This document shows positions 20,327 to 30,604 of a DNA stretch of 64,000 nt, piece by piece. Location of the stretch: the NCBI GenBank assembly GCA_902577575.1, contig CACGZQ010000003.1:28084-92083 (forward strand). The letters are read 5' to 3'. Origin of the DNA: an uncultured Pelagibacteraceae bacterium (lineage in GTDB: Bacteria > Pseudomonadota > Alphaproteobacteria > Pelagibacterales > Pelagibacteraceae). The stretch's first letter is position 1, and each line of letters starts with the position of its first letter. A program made the position numbers and the translations under genes. The notes beneath the pieces were generated by a model that was given only the letters and a program-made list of their open reading frames with translations, did not search any database and had not been told where the DNA came from.

Positions 20327-20914
20327 ATGCAACTTTTTCCGCTAATTTTATTCGGTATTGCAACCGCGTTTTCTCCTGGTCCAAATAATATCATGACATC
20401 TTATACAGCTTTCAATTTTGGTTTTAGGAAAGCTATTCCTACAATGTTAGGAGTTATTATTGGATGGACACTTTTAATTGTACTTTTGCAATTAACCTCG
20501 GTTGCAATTTTTCAAAAGTTTGAATTTATTCAAACTACAATTAAAATATTAGGATCAATTTACCTTTTTTATATGGCATACAAATTATCCTTTGCAGGGC
20601 AAAAAAAAAATCAAAAAATTGATCCAAAACCAGTTACTTTTTTAAATACTTTTTGGTTTCAATTTGTAAATCCTAAAAGCATTATAGTTGGACTAACCTC
20701 AATTTCATTGTTTATTGATACACAAAATAATTACTTAAGAGACTCGATTGTTTTAACATTTGTTTGGTTTTTAATGGCTGTTGGAAGCCAAACTGCATGG
20801 TGTTTAATGGGTAAATACATGAGAAAATTCGCCACAAGTGATAAATTTATTAAGAATTTTAATTATACAATGTCTTTTTTACTTATAGTTTGTGTGATTT
20901 TGTTCTATGTATAG
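20327..20914 (+). CDS. LysE family translocator
   Basis: FSPGPNNIMTSYTAFNFGFRKAIPTMLGVIIG. Confidence 0.88.
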   Translation: MQLFPLILFGIATAFSPGPNNIMTSYTAFNFGFRKAIPTMLGVIIGWTLLIVLLQLTSVAIFQKFEFIQTTIKILGSIYLFYMAYKLSFAGQKKNQKIDPKPVTFLNTFWFQFVNPKSIIVGLTSISLFIDTQNNYLRDSIVLTFVWFLMAVGSQTAWCLMGKYMRKFATSDKFIKNFNYTMSFLLIVCVILFYV

Positions 20915-20917
20915 CGC

Positions 20918-23590
20918 ATGAAATTTAATAGTAAAAATTCCTTTAATTCATTAGATAATATTTCATCATCTGGTAAAAACTATAAAATCTTCAATTTAAA
21001 AAAAGCTGAAAAGCATGGTTTAAACGGAATTTCAAAACTACCAAAATCTCTCAAAGTTTTATTAGAAAATTTACTAAGATGTGAAGATGATTTAACTGTC
21101 GATAAAAAACAGATTTTAGCAATCAAAGAATGGTTAAAAAATAAAAAATCTAATACTGAAATAGCTTACAGACCAGCAAGAGTTTTAATGCAGGACTATA
21201 CAGGAATTCCAGCGGTAGCGGATTTAGCTGCTATGAGAGATGCTGTAAAAGATAAAAATAAAGATCCAGAAAAAATAAACCCCTTATCAACTGTAGACTT
21301 AGTAATTGATCACTCTGTAATGGTTGATGAATATGCTTCAGGAAAATCATTTGACAAAAATGTAGAAAGAGAATTTTCTAGAAACGGGGAACGATACTCT
21401 TTTTTAAAATGGGGACAAAAAGCTTTTGATAATTTTAGAGTTGTGCCACCAGGAACAGGTATTTGCCATCAAGTAAACTTAGAATATTTATCTAAAGTTG
21501 TCTGGTCATCTAAAAGCGAGAACGATCTTTATGCTTACCCAGATACTTTAGTTGGAACAGACAGCCACACAACAATGGTTAACGGTTTGTCAGTATTAGG
21601 CTGGGGAGTTGGTGGTATTGAAGCTGAAGCTGCTATGTTAGGACAACCAATTTCAATGTTAATTCCAGAAGTTGTTGGAGTTGAAATAAAAGGTAAACTT
21701 AAAGAGGGAACAACCGCAACTGATTTAGTCTTAACAATTGTGGAAATGTTAAGAAAAAAAGGTGTTGTAGGAAAATTTGTAGAATTTTATGGAGAAGGAC
21801 TTAAAAACTTAACTTTAGCTGATAGAGCTACTATTGCAAACATGGCGCCCGAATATGGAGCAACATGTGGTTTCTTTCCTGTTGATGATGAGTCATTAAA
21901 ATATTTAAAATTATCTGGAAGAGACGATGCTACTATTGCTTTGGTAGAAAAATATTCTAAAGAGCAGGGCCTATGGGCGAGCAATGATGTGGAATTTACT
22001 GATACAGTCTCTCTAGATGTAAGTACCGTCGTGACAAGTATCTCTGGACCTAAACGACCTCAAGATAAAGTTTTACTAACCGAGGCAGCAAGTTCTTTCG
22101 CTAAAGTTTATAAAGAAAACACTAAAAGATCTACAATTGTTGAATCTGATGTTACAGGAGTAGATTTTAAATTAAAAGATGGAGACATTGTTATCGCAGC
22201 AATCACTTCATGTACCAATACCTCAAATCCAAGCGTTTTAATCGGAGCTGGACTTCTTGCTAAAAAAGCTCATGAGAAGGGATTAAAAGTGAAACCGTGG
22301 GTCAAAACTTCTTTAGCACCAGGGTCTCAAGTTGTTACTGACTATCTAGAAAAAGCTGGTTTAAATAAATATTTAGATGAGTTAGGTTTTAATCTTGTGG
22401 GATATGGCTGTACTACATGTATTGGAAACTCAGGACCATTAAATGAAAATATATCAGATGCAATTAACAAAAAAGATTTATATGCAGTTTCAGTTTTATC
22501 TGGAAACAGAAACTTTGAAGGCAGAATCAATCCTGATGTAAAAGCAAATTATTTAGCGTCACCTCCTTTAGTCGTTGCTTATGCTTTAGCCGGGAATATG
22601 AATTTTGATTTATACAAATCTTCTCTAGGTAAAGATAAAGAGGGAAAAGATGTTTTTTTAAAAGATATCTGGCCAAGCAATAAAGAAATTGAGGATATTA
22701 TGCTTACCTCTTTAAATGCAGACATGTTCAAGAAAAGATATTCTAATGTTTCAGAAGGTCCAAAAGAATGGAGAGAAATAAACACAGTTGACAGTGATAT
22801 TTATAATTGGGAACAAAACTCAACATATGTAAAAAGGCCACCTTTTTTCGATAATCTTCCTGATAAACCTGAGGGTTTTAAAGCAATCAATGATGCTAGG
22901 ATACTTTTGTTATTAGGAGACACAGTAACTACGGACCACATTTCACCAGCAGGAAGCATTAAGAAAGATAGTCCTACAGGAAATTATTTTATGGAGCATC
23001 AAATTCAACAAAAAGACTTTAACTCTTATGGATCTAGAAGAGGAAATCATGAAGTAATGATGAGAGGAACATTTGGTAATATCAAAATTAGAAATGAAAT
23101 GGCGCCTGGAACAGAGGGTGGATTTACTACTTTACAACCTGATGGCAAAGTTATGAGTGTTTATGAAGCTGCAATGGAATATAAAAAAAGAAAAAACGAT
23201 CTAGTTGTCATTGCTGGTAAAGAATATGGAACAGGCTCCTCTAGAGACTGGGCAGCAAAAGGAACAAAACTGTTAGGTATTAAAGCTGTTTTAGCTGAAA
23301 GTTTTGAAAGAATTCATAGATCAAATTTAGTAGGTATGGGTGTTTTGCCACTACAATTTCAAGAAGGTTTTGATAGAAAAAAATTAAAAATAACAGGAGC
23401 TGAACTCATTACAATAGTTGATATTGAAAAAGGAATTAAACCAAGAGCAGAGGTATCTTGTGAAATAAAATATAAAGATGGAACAATTAAGAAGATTCAA
23501 GCTTTGAGTAGAATAGATACTGAAAATGAAATAGAATATTACAAAAATGGAGGAATTCTTCAGTATGTTTTACGTAACATGCTCAATTAA
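20918..23590 (+). CDS. acnA: aconitate hydratase A
   Basis: Full-length; [52 protein letters not shown]. Confidence 0.97.
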   Translation: MKFNSKNSFNSLDNISSSGKNYKIFNLKKAEKHGLNGISKLPKSLKVLLENLLRCEDDLTVDKKQILAIKEWLKNKKSNTEIAYRPARVLMQDYTGIPAVADLAAMRDAVKDKNKDPEKINPLSTVDLVIDHSVMVDEYASGKSFDKNVEREFSRNGERYSFLKWGQKAFDNFRVVPPGTGICHQVNLEYLSKVVWSSKSENDLYAYPDTLVGTDSHTTMVNGLSVLGWGVGGIEAEAAMLGQPISMLIPEVVGVEIKGKLKEGTTATDLVLTIVEMLRKKGVVGKFVEFYGEGLKNLTLADRATIANMAPEYGATCGFFPVDDESLKYLKLSGRDDATIALVEKYSKEQGLWASNDVEFTDTVSLDVSTVVTSISGPKRPQDKVLLTEAASSFAKVYKENTKRSTIVESDVTGVDFKLKDGDIVIAAITSCTNTSNPSVLIGAGLLAKKAHEKGLKVKPWVKTSLAPGSQVVTDYLEKAGLNKYLDELGFNLVGYGCTTCIGNSGPLNENISDAINKKDLYAVSVLSGNRNFEGRINPDVKANYLASPPLVVAYALAGNMNFDLYKSSLGKDKEGKDVFLKDIWPSNKEIEDIMLTSLNADMFKKRYSNVSEGPKEWREINTVDSDIYNWEQNSTYVKRPPFFDNLPDKPEGFKAINDARILLLLGDTVTTDHISPAGSIKKDSPTGNYFMEHQIQQKDFNSYGSRRGNHEVMMRGTFGNIKIRNEMAPGTEGGFTTLQPDGKVMSVYEAAMEYKKRKNDLVVIAGKEYGTGSSRDWAAKGTKLLGIKAVLAESFERIHRSNLVGMGVLPLQFQEGFDRKKLKITGAELITIVDIEKGIKPRAEVSCEIKYKDGTIKKIQALSRIDTENEIEYYKNGGILQYVLRNMLN

Positions 23591-25095
23591 TGAGAAATAT
23601 AACAGTAAAAGTTCACCCATCTAAAGTGAATTTAAAAAAGAAAGAACAACTAGCATGGAAAATTGCAGAAATCTCATCAGATAAAGCAAAATTAAATAAA
23701 GAAGCAATCGAGATGGTTATCAATAGAATTATTGATAATGCGTCGGTAGCAATAGCATCTTATAATAGGAAGCCCGTTGTTTCTGCAAGACAGATGGCTT
23801 TAGCACATCCTAGAAAGAATGGAGCAAACGTTTTTGGTTTAAATCCTAAAGTAAAAGTAGATTGTGAGTGGGCTGCTTGGGCAAATGGTACTGCAGTAAG
23901 GGAACTTGACTATCATGATACTTTTTTAGCAGCAGATTACAGCCATCCTGGAGATAATATACCTGCAATTTTAGCAGTGGCTCAACAAAAAGGATGCAAT
24001 GGAATGGATCTTATAAGAGGAATTTTAACAGGATATGAAGTTCAAGTTAATTTAGTTAAAGGGATTTGTTTACATGAACATAAAATAGATCACATAGCGC
24101 ATTTAGGTCCTAGTGTTGCAGCAGGTTTAGGAAGTTTGTTAAGATTAAATACAGATACGATCTTTCAATCAGTTCAACAAGCACTGCATACTACAATCTC
24201 AACTAGACAATCAAGAAAAGGAGAAATTTCTAGCTGGAAAGCTTTTGCACCTGCACATGCTGGAAAATTAGCGGTCGAAGCAGTTGATAGATGTATGAGA
24301 GGTGAGGGAGCTCCAAGTCCGATTTATGAAGGTGAAGACAGTGTTATAGCCTATGTTTTATCAGGTCCTGGCAAAAAATATATTGTGCCTTTACCTAGAG
24401 TCAATGAGCCCAAAAAAGCAATATTAGAAACTTATACCAAAGAGCATTCTGCTGAGTACCAATCGCAGGCGTTAATTGATTTAGCGAGAAGTTTAAATAA
24501 GAAAATTAAAAATTTGAATAATATAAAAAAAATTACAATCGAAACTAGTCACCATACACATTACGTAATAGGAACCGGAGCTAACGATCCTCAAAAAATG
24601 GATCCTTATGCAAGTAGAGAAACCTTAGATCACTCTATTATGTATATTTTTGCGGTAGCTTTAGAGGATGGAGCCTGGCACCATGTAAAATCTTACACAC
24701 CTCAAAGAGCTAGACGTAAAAGCACCGTTCAACTTTGGCGAAAAATAGTAACTAAAGAGAATAAGAAATGGACAAAAAAATATCATAACAGAGACCCTAA
24801 AAAGAAATGTTTTGGTGGGAAAGTTGTCGTAAAAATGAAAAATGGTTCCACAATTTCGGAAGAAATCAATGTAGCAGACGCTCACCCAGCTGGAAAAAGA
24901 CCATTCGGTAGAAAAGAATATATAAATAAATTTAAAATACTTACTGATAATATTATTTCAAAAAAAGAGTCACAAAGATTTCTAAGATGTGTCCAAAATT
25001 TAAGAAAATTAAAACCTAAAGATTTAAAAGGACTTAACGTTGAAATTTTACCTAAAATGAGAAAAAAAAATAAAAAGGTTAAAGGTATTTTTTAA
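23590..25095 (+). CDS. prpD: MmgE/PrpD family 2-methylcitrate dehydratase
   Basis: [50 protein letters not shown]. Confidence 0.9.
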   Translation: MRNITVKVHPSKVNLKKKEQLAWKIAEISSDKAKLNKEAIEMVINRIIDNASVAIASYNRKPVVSARQMALAHPRKNGANVFGLNPKVKVDCEWAAWANGTAVRELDYHDTFLAADYSHPGDNIPAILAVAQQKGCNGMDLIRGILTGYEVQVNLVKGICLHEHKIDHIAHLGPSVAAGLGSLLRLNTDTIFQSVQQALHTTISTRQSRKGEISSWKAFAPAHAGKLAVEAVDRCMRGEGAPSPIYEGEDSVIAYVLSGPGKKYIVPLPRVNEPKKAILETYTKEHSAEYQSQALIDLARSLNKKIKNLNNIKKITIETSHHTHYVIGTGANDPQKMDPYASRETLDHSIMYIFAVALEDGAWHHVKSYTPQRARRKSTVQLWRKIVTKENKKWTKKYHNRDPKKKCFGGKVVVKMKNGSTISEEINVADAHPAGKRPFGRKEYINKFKILTDNIISKKESQRFLRCVQNLRKLKPKDLKGLNVEILPKMRKKNKKVKGIF

Positions 25096-26058
25096 TTATT
25101 TGATTTTCTTTGCTAAGTCATTAGCACTTAACCAGGCATTTTCAACCTTAGGACCAATAAACCAATCAGCACACAATCCTAACCTTAACTTTTTATTCCA
25201 ATAACTTTTAAAAGGTGATCCATGTAAATTATAAGAATATTTCCATCCATGTGTTTTTTTAAAAATAATCTTATTTTTTTTGTATCCGGTAAAGTTCAGA
25301 AATTTTGAAATCAAAGTATTTTCAACTTTTTTATTTTCTTTATAATTATTTATATTTTTCCTAGCCCATTTAATTGATGACTGTAATGTCCAAAGTGAAT
25401 TTGAGGAATTAAATCTATTCTTACTATTTTCGTAGGCAGCCCATATTAAAATGTCATCATTAAATTTTATACTACTAATCGGTACAGTTTTTTGATTTTT
25501 AAAAGCCAGCATTGTTGTAATATTAGGTTCCATATAAATCTTTAAATTTGATATTTTTTTTTCAAGATATTTTCCTGCAATTTTTTTCAATTGTGGAAAA
25601 GGACAAGTTAAAATTAGCGATTTAGCTTGGATATTTTCATTATTATTCAGTTTTATTTCCCAAAAGTATTTATTTTTAAAAATTGATTTGACTGGAGATT
25701 GAAAACTTTTTTTAATTTTTTTTGTATAGTACTTAGAAATAAAATTATTTCCTTTCGTACCAATAAATTTTTTAGATTTGTCTTTTTTTTCGAATGTAAA
25801 ATCTAAGTGAATTCCGCTCCAAATTTTAGCATGTTTTTTTTTACAAAGAATTTTTATAAGATTTCTAAATTCCTTTGATTTTGGAGATATATATTGAACT
25901 CCGTGGTCAAAGCTTAAATTTTGTTTAAACCTTTTATTTGATGCACGTCCGCCTGGACCTCTAGCTTTATCAAGAATGTGTACTGAATATTTTTTTGAAA
26001 GAAGGTGAGCTATTGTAGAGCCAGAAACACCTGACCCTATAATACAAAAATCTACCAT
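25096..26058 (-). CDS. FAD/NAD(P)-dependent amine oxidase (renalase-like)
   Basis: DFCIIGSGVSGSTIAHLLSKKYSVHILDKARGPGGRAS; SFDHGVQYIS. Confidence 0.85.
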   Translation of the reverse strand: MVDFCIIGSGVSGSTIAHLLSKKYSVHILDKARGPGGRASNKRFKQNLSFDHGVQYISPKSKEFRNLIKILCKKKHAKIWSGIHLDFTFEKKDKSKKFIGTKGNNFISKYYTKKIKKSFQSPVKSIFKNKYFWEIKLNNNENIQAKSLILTCPFPQLKKIAGKYLEKKISNLKIYMEPNITTMLAFKNQKTVPISSIKFNDDILIWAAYENSKNRFNSSNSLWTLQSSIKWARKNINNYKENKKVENTLISKFLNFTGYKKNKIIFKKTHGWKYSYNLHGSPFKSYWNKKLRLGLCADWFIGPKVENAWLSANDLAKKIK

Positions 26059-26675
26059 TACAAGAATAAAAATTTATATTTTTCGTTAATCGATAGAACA
26101 TCATAACTTACTAGCCCACCAATTATTAACTGTATTGAAATCACTAAAATTACTAATAATCCCAAATATCCAAGCCACATATGTTTTTTGATATATTCTG
26201 CAAAATAACTTGCAAGTGTAGCTATTAAAAATACTGATAATAATAATCCTATAACCATTAAATGAAAATTTCCTTTTGAAGCTGCTACAACTGCAATAGT
26301 GTTATCAAAACTTAACGTAAGATCTGCAATTAAAACTTGATAAACTCCCATACTAAAACTTTTAGTTTCAGCTGATTTTACTTGTGGAGTTTTAATCTTG
26401 TTTTTACCAAAAAAGTCTTGTCTTAAATTATTTATAACCCATAAAAGTAAAACTCCTCCTAGGATTTTAATCCAAGCAAATTCAAATAAATAATTAGCTC
26501 CGGATGCAAAAACAATTCTAAATAAGAATGCCGCTGCAACACCCCATGCTATAATCTTTCTTCTATTATCTGTTGCAAATCCTGCAGCAATTAAACCTAT
26601 TATGATCGCGTTATCTGCGGCCATAACTATGTCTATTAATATGATTTGTACTGAAATAATTACTTGCTCTAACAT
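26058..26675 (-). CDS. TerC family integral membrane protein
   Basis: DIVMAADNAIIIGLIAAG and LIADLTLSFDNTIAVVAASKG. Confidence 0.92.
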   Translation of the reverse strand: MLEQVIISVQIILIDIVMAADNAIIIGLIAAGFATDNRRKIIAWGVAAAFLFRIVFASGANYLFEFAWIKILGGVLLLWVINNLRQDFFGKNKIKTPQVKSAETKSFSMGVYQVLIADLTLSFDNTIAVVAASKGNFHLMVIGLLLSVFLIATLASYFAEYIKKHMWLGYLGLLVILVISIQLIIGGLVSYDVLSINEKYKFLFL

Positions 26676-26722
26676 TCGAGAATCAATGTATATAAGGTTC
26701 TTAAGATATATTAAAGAATAAA

Positions 26723-28048
26723 ATGGAATTGTTTAAAAGCTCATCAAAATTTTCAAAAAAACAAATAATTTTGTTGTCCATACCGGTTTTTTTTTCAAAC
26801 ATAGCTATCCCTTTAGTAGGAATGGTAGATACAGGTTTAATGGGAAATCTGGGTGAAACAAAGTACTTAGCTGCAACTAGTATAGCAACTTCAGTAATGA
26901 CAATGATAATTTGGAGTTTTGGATTTTTACGAATGGGAACTGTTGGAATTGTATCACAAGCTTATGGAAGAAGTGATTATAGAGAAATAATTAAAACAAT
27001 ACTAAGAAATTTGATAATTGCCTTGATAGTTGCATTTATTATACTTATTTTTTTACCATCTTTAAAAATTGCAATAAAATATTTTTTTTCTCCCAGTGAT
27101 GAAACAGAAGTTTTAGTAAATACATATTTGAATGTTAGAGTTTTTTCTGTTCCTGCTGAATTAATTATTTATGTTTTAGTAGGTTTTTATTTAGGAATTC
27201 AAAAAACTAAAATATCAAGTCTTTTAATAATAATTTTATCGGGTCTAAATATTGTTTTCAGTTCTTTATTAGTTCTGACTTTTGACTTAAAAGTATTTGG
27301 TGTTGCTTTAGGAACACTTATTTCAAGTTATATTACGCTGATAATATTTCTAATATATACTTATAGTTTTTTTGTTAAAAAATTTAAAATTATTCCTAAA
27401 TTTGAAAATTTGTTGGTAAAATCTAAACTAATTAAACTTTTTAATATAAATTTAGATATTTTTATAAGAACTGTATTTCTAACTTTTGCTTTTCTTTGGG
27501 TTACGTACCTTGGATCAAAGATTGGAGAAGATTATTTAGCAGTTAATACAATATTACTACAATTTATAATTTTATCTTCTTTTTTTTTAGACGCTTACGC
27601 TTTTTCTACGGAGGGAATAATCGGGTTTGCGATTGGTAGAAGAAATAAGAATTCTTTTCTAGAGGTAGTAAAAAACTCAATTCAAGTTAGTTTTGTTACT
27701 GCAATAATAATTTCTTTTTTATTTTTAATCTTTTATAGAGAAATAATTTTTGTTATTACTGATATTGAAATCTTAAGATTTATAGCTTTTCAGCATATAT
27801 TATGGATAATCATTATACCGCCAATTGCTTGTTTTTGTTATCAATTAGATGGAATTTTTATAGGAGCATCTCAAACAAAAGAAATTAGAAATGCGATGGT
27901 AGTTTCTGTATTGGGTTATATTTTATTTTCAATTTTTTTAACTAGACACTTAGATAACCACGGAATATGGTTTTCTCTTTTACTTTTTATGATATTAAGA
28001 TCCTTAACTTTAGGGTTTTATTTTAAGAATATTCTTAAAAAATTTTAA
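26723..28048 (+). CDS. MATE family efflux transporter
   Basis: 12-TM profile, IPLVGMVDTGLMGNLG, QAYGR. Confidence 0.88.
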   Translation: MELFKSSSKFSKKQIILLSIPVFFSNIAIPLVGMVDTGLMGNLGETKYLAATSIATSVMTMIIWSFGFLRMGTVGIVSQAYGRSDYREIIKTILRNLIIALIVAFIILIFLPSLKIAIKYFFSPSDETEVLVNTYLNVRVFSVPAELIIYVLVGFYLGIQKTKISSLLIIILSGLNIVFSSLLVLTFDLKVFGVALGTLISSYITLIIFLIYTYSFFVKKFKIIPKFENLLVKSKLIKLFNINLDIFIRTVFLTFAFLWVTYLGSKIGEDYLAVNTILLQFIILSSFFLDAYAFSTEGIIGFAIGRRNKNSFLEVVKNSIQVSFVTAIIISFLFLIFYREIIFVITDIEILRFIAFQHILWIIIIPPIACFCYQLDGIFIGASQTKEIRNAMVVSVLGYILFSIFLTRHLDNHGIWFSLLLFMILRSLTLGFYFKNILKKF

Positions 28049-28915
28049 ATGCAGATTCTATATAAAGTACCAGGTTATATTCTTGTTTGTTTTGGAGGCT
28101 TTTGTTTAAGTTGGGGAGGATTTATAATAAGGTCCTTCGAGCAAGCTACAGTATGGCAGATTTTATTCTTAAGATCTTTTTTCTTCTTACTGGGATTAAC
28201 TGTTTTTTTATTTATTGTTTATAAGAAAAATACTTTAATAAAGATTAAAACTTCTGGATTACCTGCTTTACTAGGAGGATTTGTACTTTCTTTTAGTTTT
28301 ATAGCCTTCGTTGTTGCAATGAGCAATACCACAGTTGCTAATGTCGTATTTATAATTAGTACTCAAACAATGTTTCTCGCTTTATTTGGTTTTATTTACC
28401 TTAAAGAGAAAGTTTCATTAATTGGTGGTTTGTCAATTTTTCTTGCTATGAGTGGAATATTAGTAATGGTAGGAGACTCTGTTTCTTCAGGTTCGCTATT
28501 TGGAAATCTTGTTGCTTTGGCTATCCCAATAAATTTTGCAGTATTAGTAATGATAATAAGGAAATATAAAAACCTTGATATGGTTCCTGCTATTTTTTAC
28601 TCAGGTATTTTTAGTTGTTTGTACGGAATAATTTTATCTGAGTCTTTTAGTTTTACTTTTAATGATATTTTTATGGGTTTTTTACTTGGTGTCCCTCAGC
28701 TGGCTCTCGGGTTTATTTGCATAACAATTGGTTCAAGAACTACACCATCAGCAACTATTGGCCTATTAATGCTATCAGAAACATTATTCGCACCCATTTG
28801 GGTTTGGATATTTTTAGGTGAAATTCCACCCTTGAGTGTTTTTATAGGTGGTTTAGTTATAATTTTAGCGATAATTTTAAAAAGCTTTGATAAAAAACAG
28901 GTTACTTACAATTAA
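28049..28915 (+). CDS. DMT (EamA) family transporter
   Basis: Ten TM segments, two EamA repeats. Confidence 0.85.
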   Translation: MQILYKVPGYILVCFGGFCLSWGGFIIRSFEQATVWQILFLRSFFFLLGLTVFLFIVYKKNTLIKIKTSGLPALLGGFVLSFSFIAFVVAMSNTTVANVVFIISTQTMFLALFGFIYLKEKVSLIGGLSIFLAMSGILVMVGDSVSSGSLFGNLVALAIPINFAVLVMIIRKYKNLDMVPAIFYSGIFSCLYGIILSESFSFTFNDIFMGFLLGVPQLALGFICITIGSRTTPSATIGLLMLSETLFAPIWVWIFLGEIPPLSVFIGGLVIILAIILKSFDKKQVTYN

Positions 28916-28957
28916 TAATAATTGACATTTAAGGATATTTGGAACAATGTCCTGTTT

Positions 28958-29104
28958 GTAACGGGAGAGACCAATTTAGGCGCCGAAGGAGCAACCACCC
29001 CGGAAACTCTCAGGCAAAAGGACCGTTACCGTAATAACTCTGGAAAGCAGGCTTAGGCCTCACCGAAGGATTAAATCTCTCAGGTACACAGACAGATGGG
29101 GTCA
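28958..29104 (+). ncRNA. tandem glycine riboswitch (two aptamers) upstream of gcvT
   Basis: acgggagagacc...gcgccgaaggagcaa...aactctcaggcaaaaggaccgt, then aactctggaaagcaggc...caccgaaggattaaatctctcaggtacacagacagatgggg; canonical glycine aptamer consensus twice. Confidence 0.95.
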
Positions 29105-29116
29105 AAAAGAGTTATT

Positions 29117-30211
29117 ATGGAAGTGCAAAAAACAGCTTTATACAATTATCATAAAAACTTGGGAGCAAAATTTGTTCCTTTTGCTGGATATGAAATGCCT
29201 ATTCAATATAAAGATGGTATTGTTAAAGAACATATTTCTACAAGAACACACGCTGGATTTTTTGATGTCTCACATATGGGGCAATTTTTTTTAGAAGGGG
29301 ATGAAACATTAATAACTGCTTTAGAAAAAATTATACCAGCAGATTTAAAAAATTTGAAAATTAATCATTCAAAATATTCTTTTTTACTTAATAATGAAGG
29401 TGGAATAATTGATGATTTAATTATTACAAGAACAGAAAAAGGTTTTTGTATAATCTTAAACGCAGCTTGTAAGGAAAATGATATAAAACAAATTTCTCAA
29501 TTTTTAAAAAAAAACCACAAACATCTTTTAAACAATGATTTATCTTTAATAGCGTTACAAGGACCTAAATCTGTAGAGATTTTAGAAAAATTAATTCCGG
29601 GCGTTACTAATTTAAAATTTATGACAGGAAACAATTTTGAGTATGAAGATGAAAATCTATATGTAACAAGATCTGGATATACAGGTGAAGATGGTTTTGA
29701 AATCTCGATTTCAAACAAAAAAGTTGAAAAGCTTATCGATTATTTAATTTCAAATGAAGTTAAACCGATAGGTTTAGGAGCTAGAGATACATTAAGATTA
29801 GAAGCTGGTCTCTGTTTATATGGTCATGACTTAAATGAAAAAATAAATCCAGTAGAGGCTAATTTAAGATGGGCTATAGCAAAAAAAAGGAAAGAAGTTG
29901 GCGGCTTTAATGGATGGGAAAAAATAAAAGATTTATTAGCCAACGGAAGTGAAAAAATTAGAGTTGGTATAAAGCCAGATGGAAAAGTTATAGCCAGAGA
30001 AAATACAAAAATCTTTTCATCAGATAATAATGAAATAGGATTCGTTACTAGCGGTACTTTTGGCCCGAGTGTGAACGCTCCAGTTGCAATGGGATATGTT
30101 AAATCAGAATTTTCTGAAGTAGGTACATCTATTCAGCTTGAAGTAAGAGGAAAAAAATATGGGGGTAAGATTTCTGAACTTCCATTTTATAAAAAAAGTT
30201 ATGTTAAATAA
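29117..30211 (+). CDS. gcvT: glycine cleavage system aminomethyltransferase T; start corrected because the ORF start at 29096 lies in riboswitch aptamer 2
   Basis: TALYNYHKNLGAKFVPFAGYEMPIQYKDGI, SGYTGEDGFEI. Confidence 0.95.
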   Translation: MEVQKTALYNYHKNLGAKFVPFAGYEMPIQYKDGIVKEHISTRTHAGFFDVSHMGQFFLEGDETLITALEKIIPADLKNLKINHSKYSFLLNNEGGIIDDLIITRTEKGFCIILNAACKENDIKQISQFLKKNHKHLLNNDLSLIALQGPKSVEILEKLIPGVTNLKFMTGNNFEYEDENLYVTRSGYTGEDGFEISISNKKVEKLIDYLISNEVKPIGLGARDTLRLEAGLCLYGHDLNEKINPVEANLRWAIAKKRKEVGGFNGWEKIKDLLANGSEKIRVGIKPDGKVIARENTKIFSSDNNEIGFVTSGTFGPSVNAPVAMGYVKSEFSEVGTSIQLEVRGKKYGGKISELPFYKKSYVK

Positions 30212-30223
30212 GGGTAAATAAAT

Positions 30224-30604
30224 ATGAGTGAAAAAAAATTTTCTAAAAAACATGAATGGGTTTCACTAGATGGAGACGTTGCTACAGTAGGAATAACTAA
30301 GCATGCAACAGAAATGCTCGGTGACATTGTTTTTGTGGAGGTTCCAGATGCAGGTAAAGCTGTAGAAAAAGAAGGTCAAGCAGCTGTTGTAGAGTCAACT
30401 AAAGCTGCGAGTGATGTTTATTCTCCTATTTCTGGAGAAATAACTGAGGGAAATAAAGCCATTGCAGATGATCCCGGGAGCGTAAATACTGACCCTGAAG
30501 GTGCCAGCTGGTTTTTTAAGTTAAAGATAAAAGATAAAGGTGAGTATGAATCCCTAATGTCAAAAGACGAATATGATAAATTTTGTAAGGAGAACCCTAG
30601 CTAA
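30224..30604 (+). CDS. gcvH: glycine cleavage system H protein
   Basis: [17 protein letters not shown] lipoyl-lysine motif. Confidence 0.97.
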   Translation: MSEKKFSKKHEWVSLDGDVATVGITKHATEMLGDIVFVEVPDAGKAVEKEGQAAVVESTKAASDVYSPISGEITEGNKAIADDPGSVNTDPEGASWFFKLKIKDKGEYESLMSKDEYDKFCKENPS

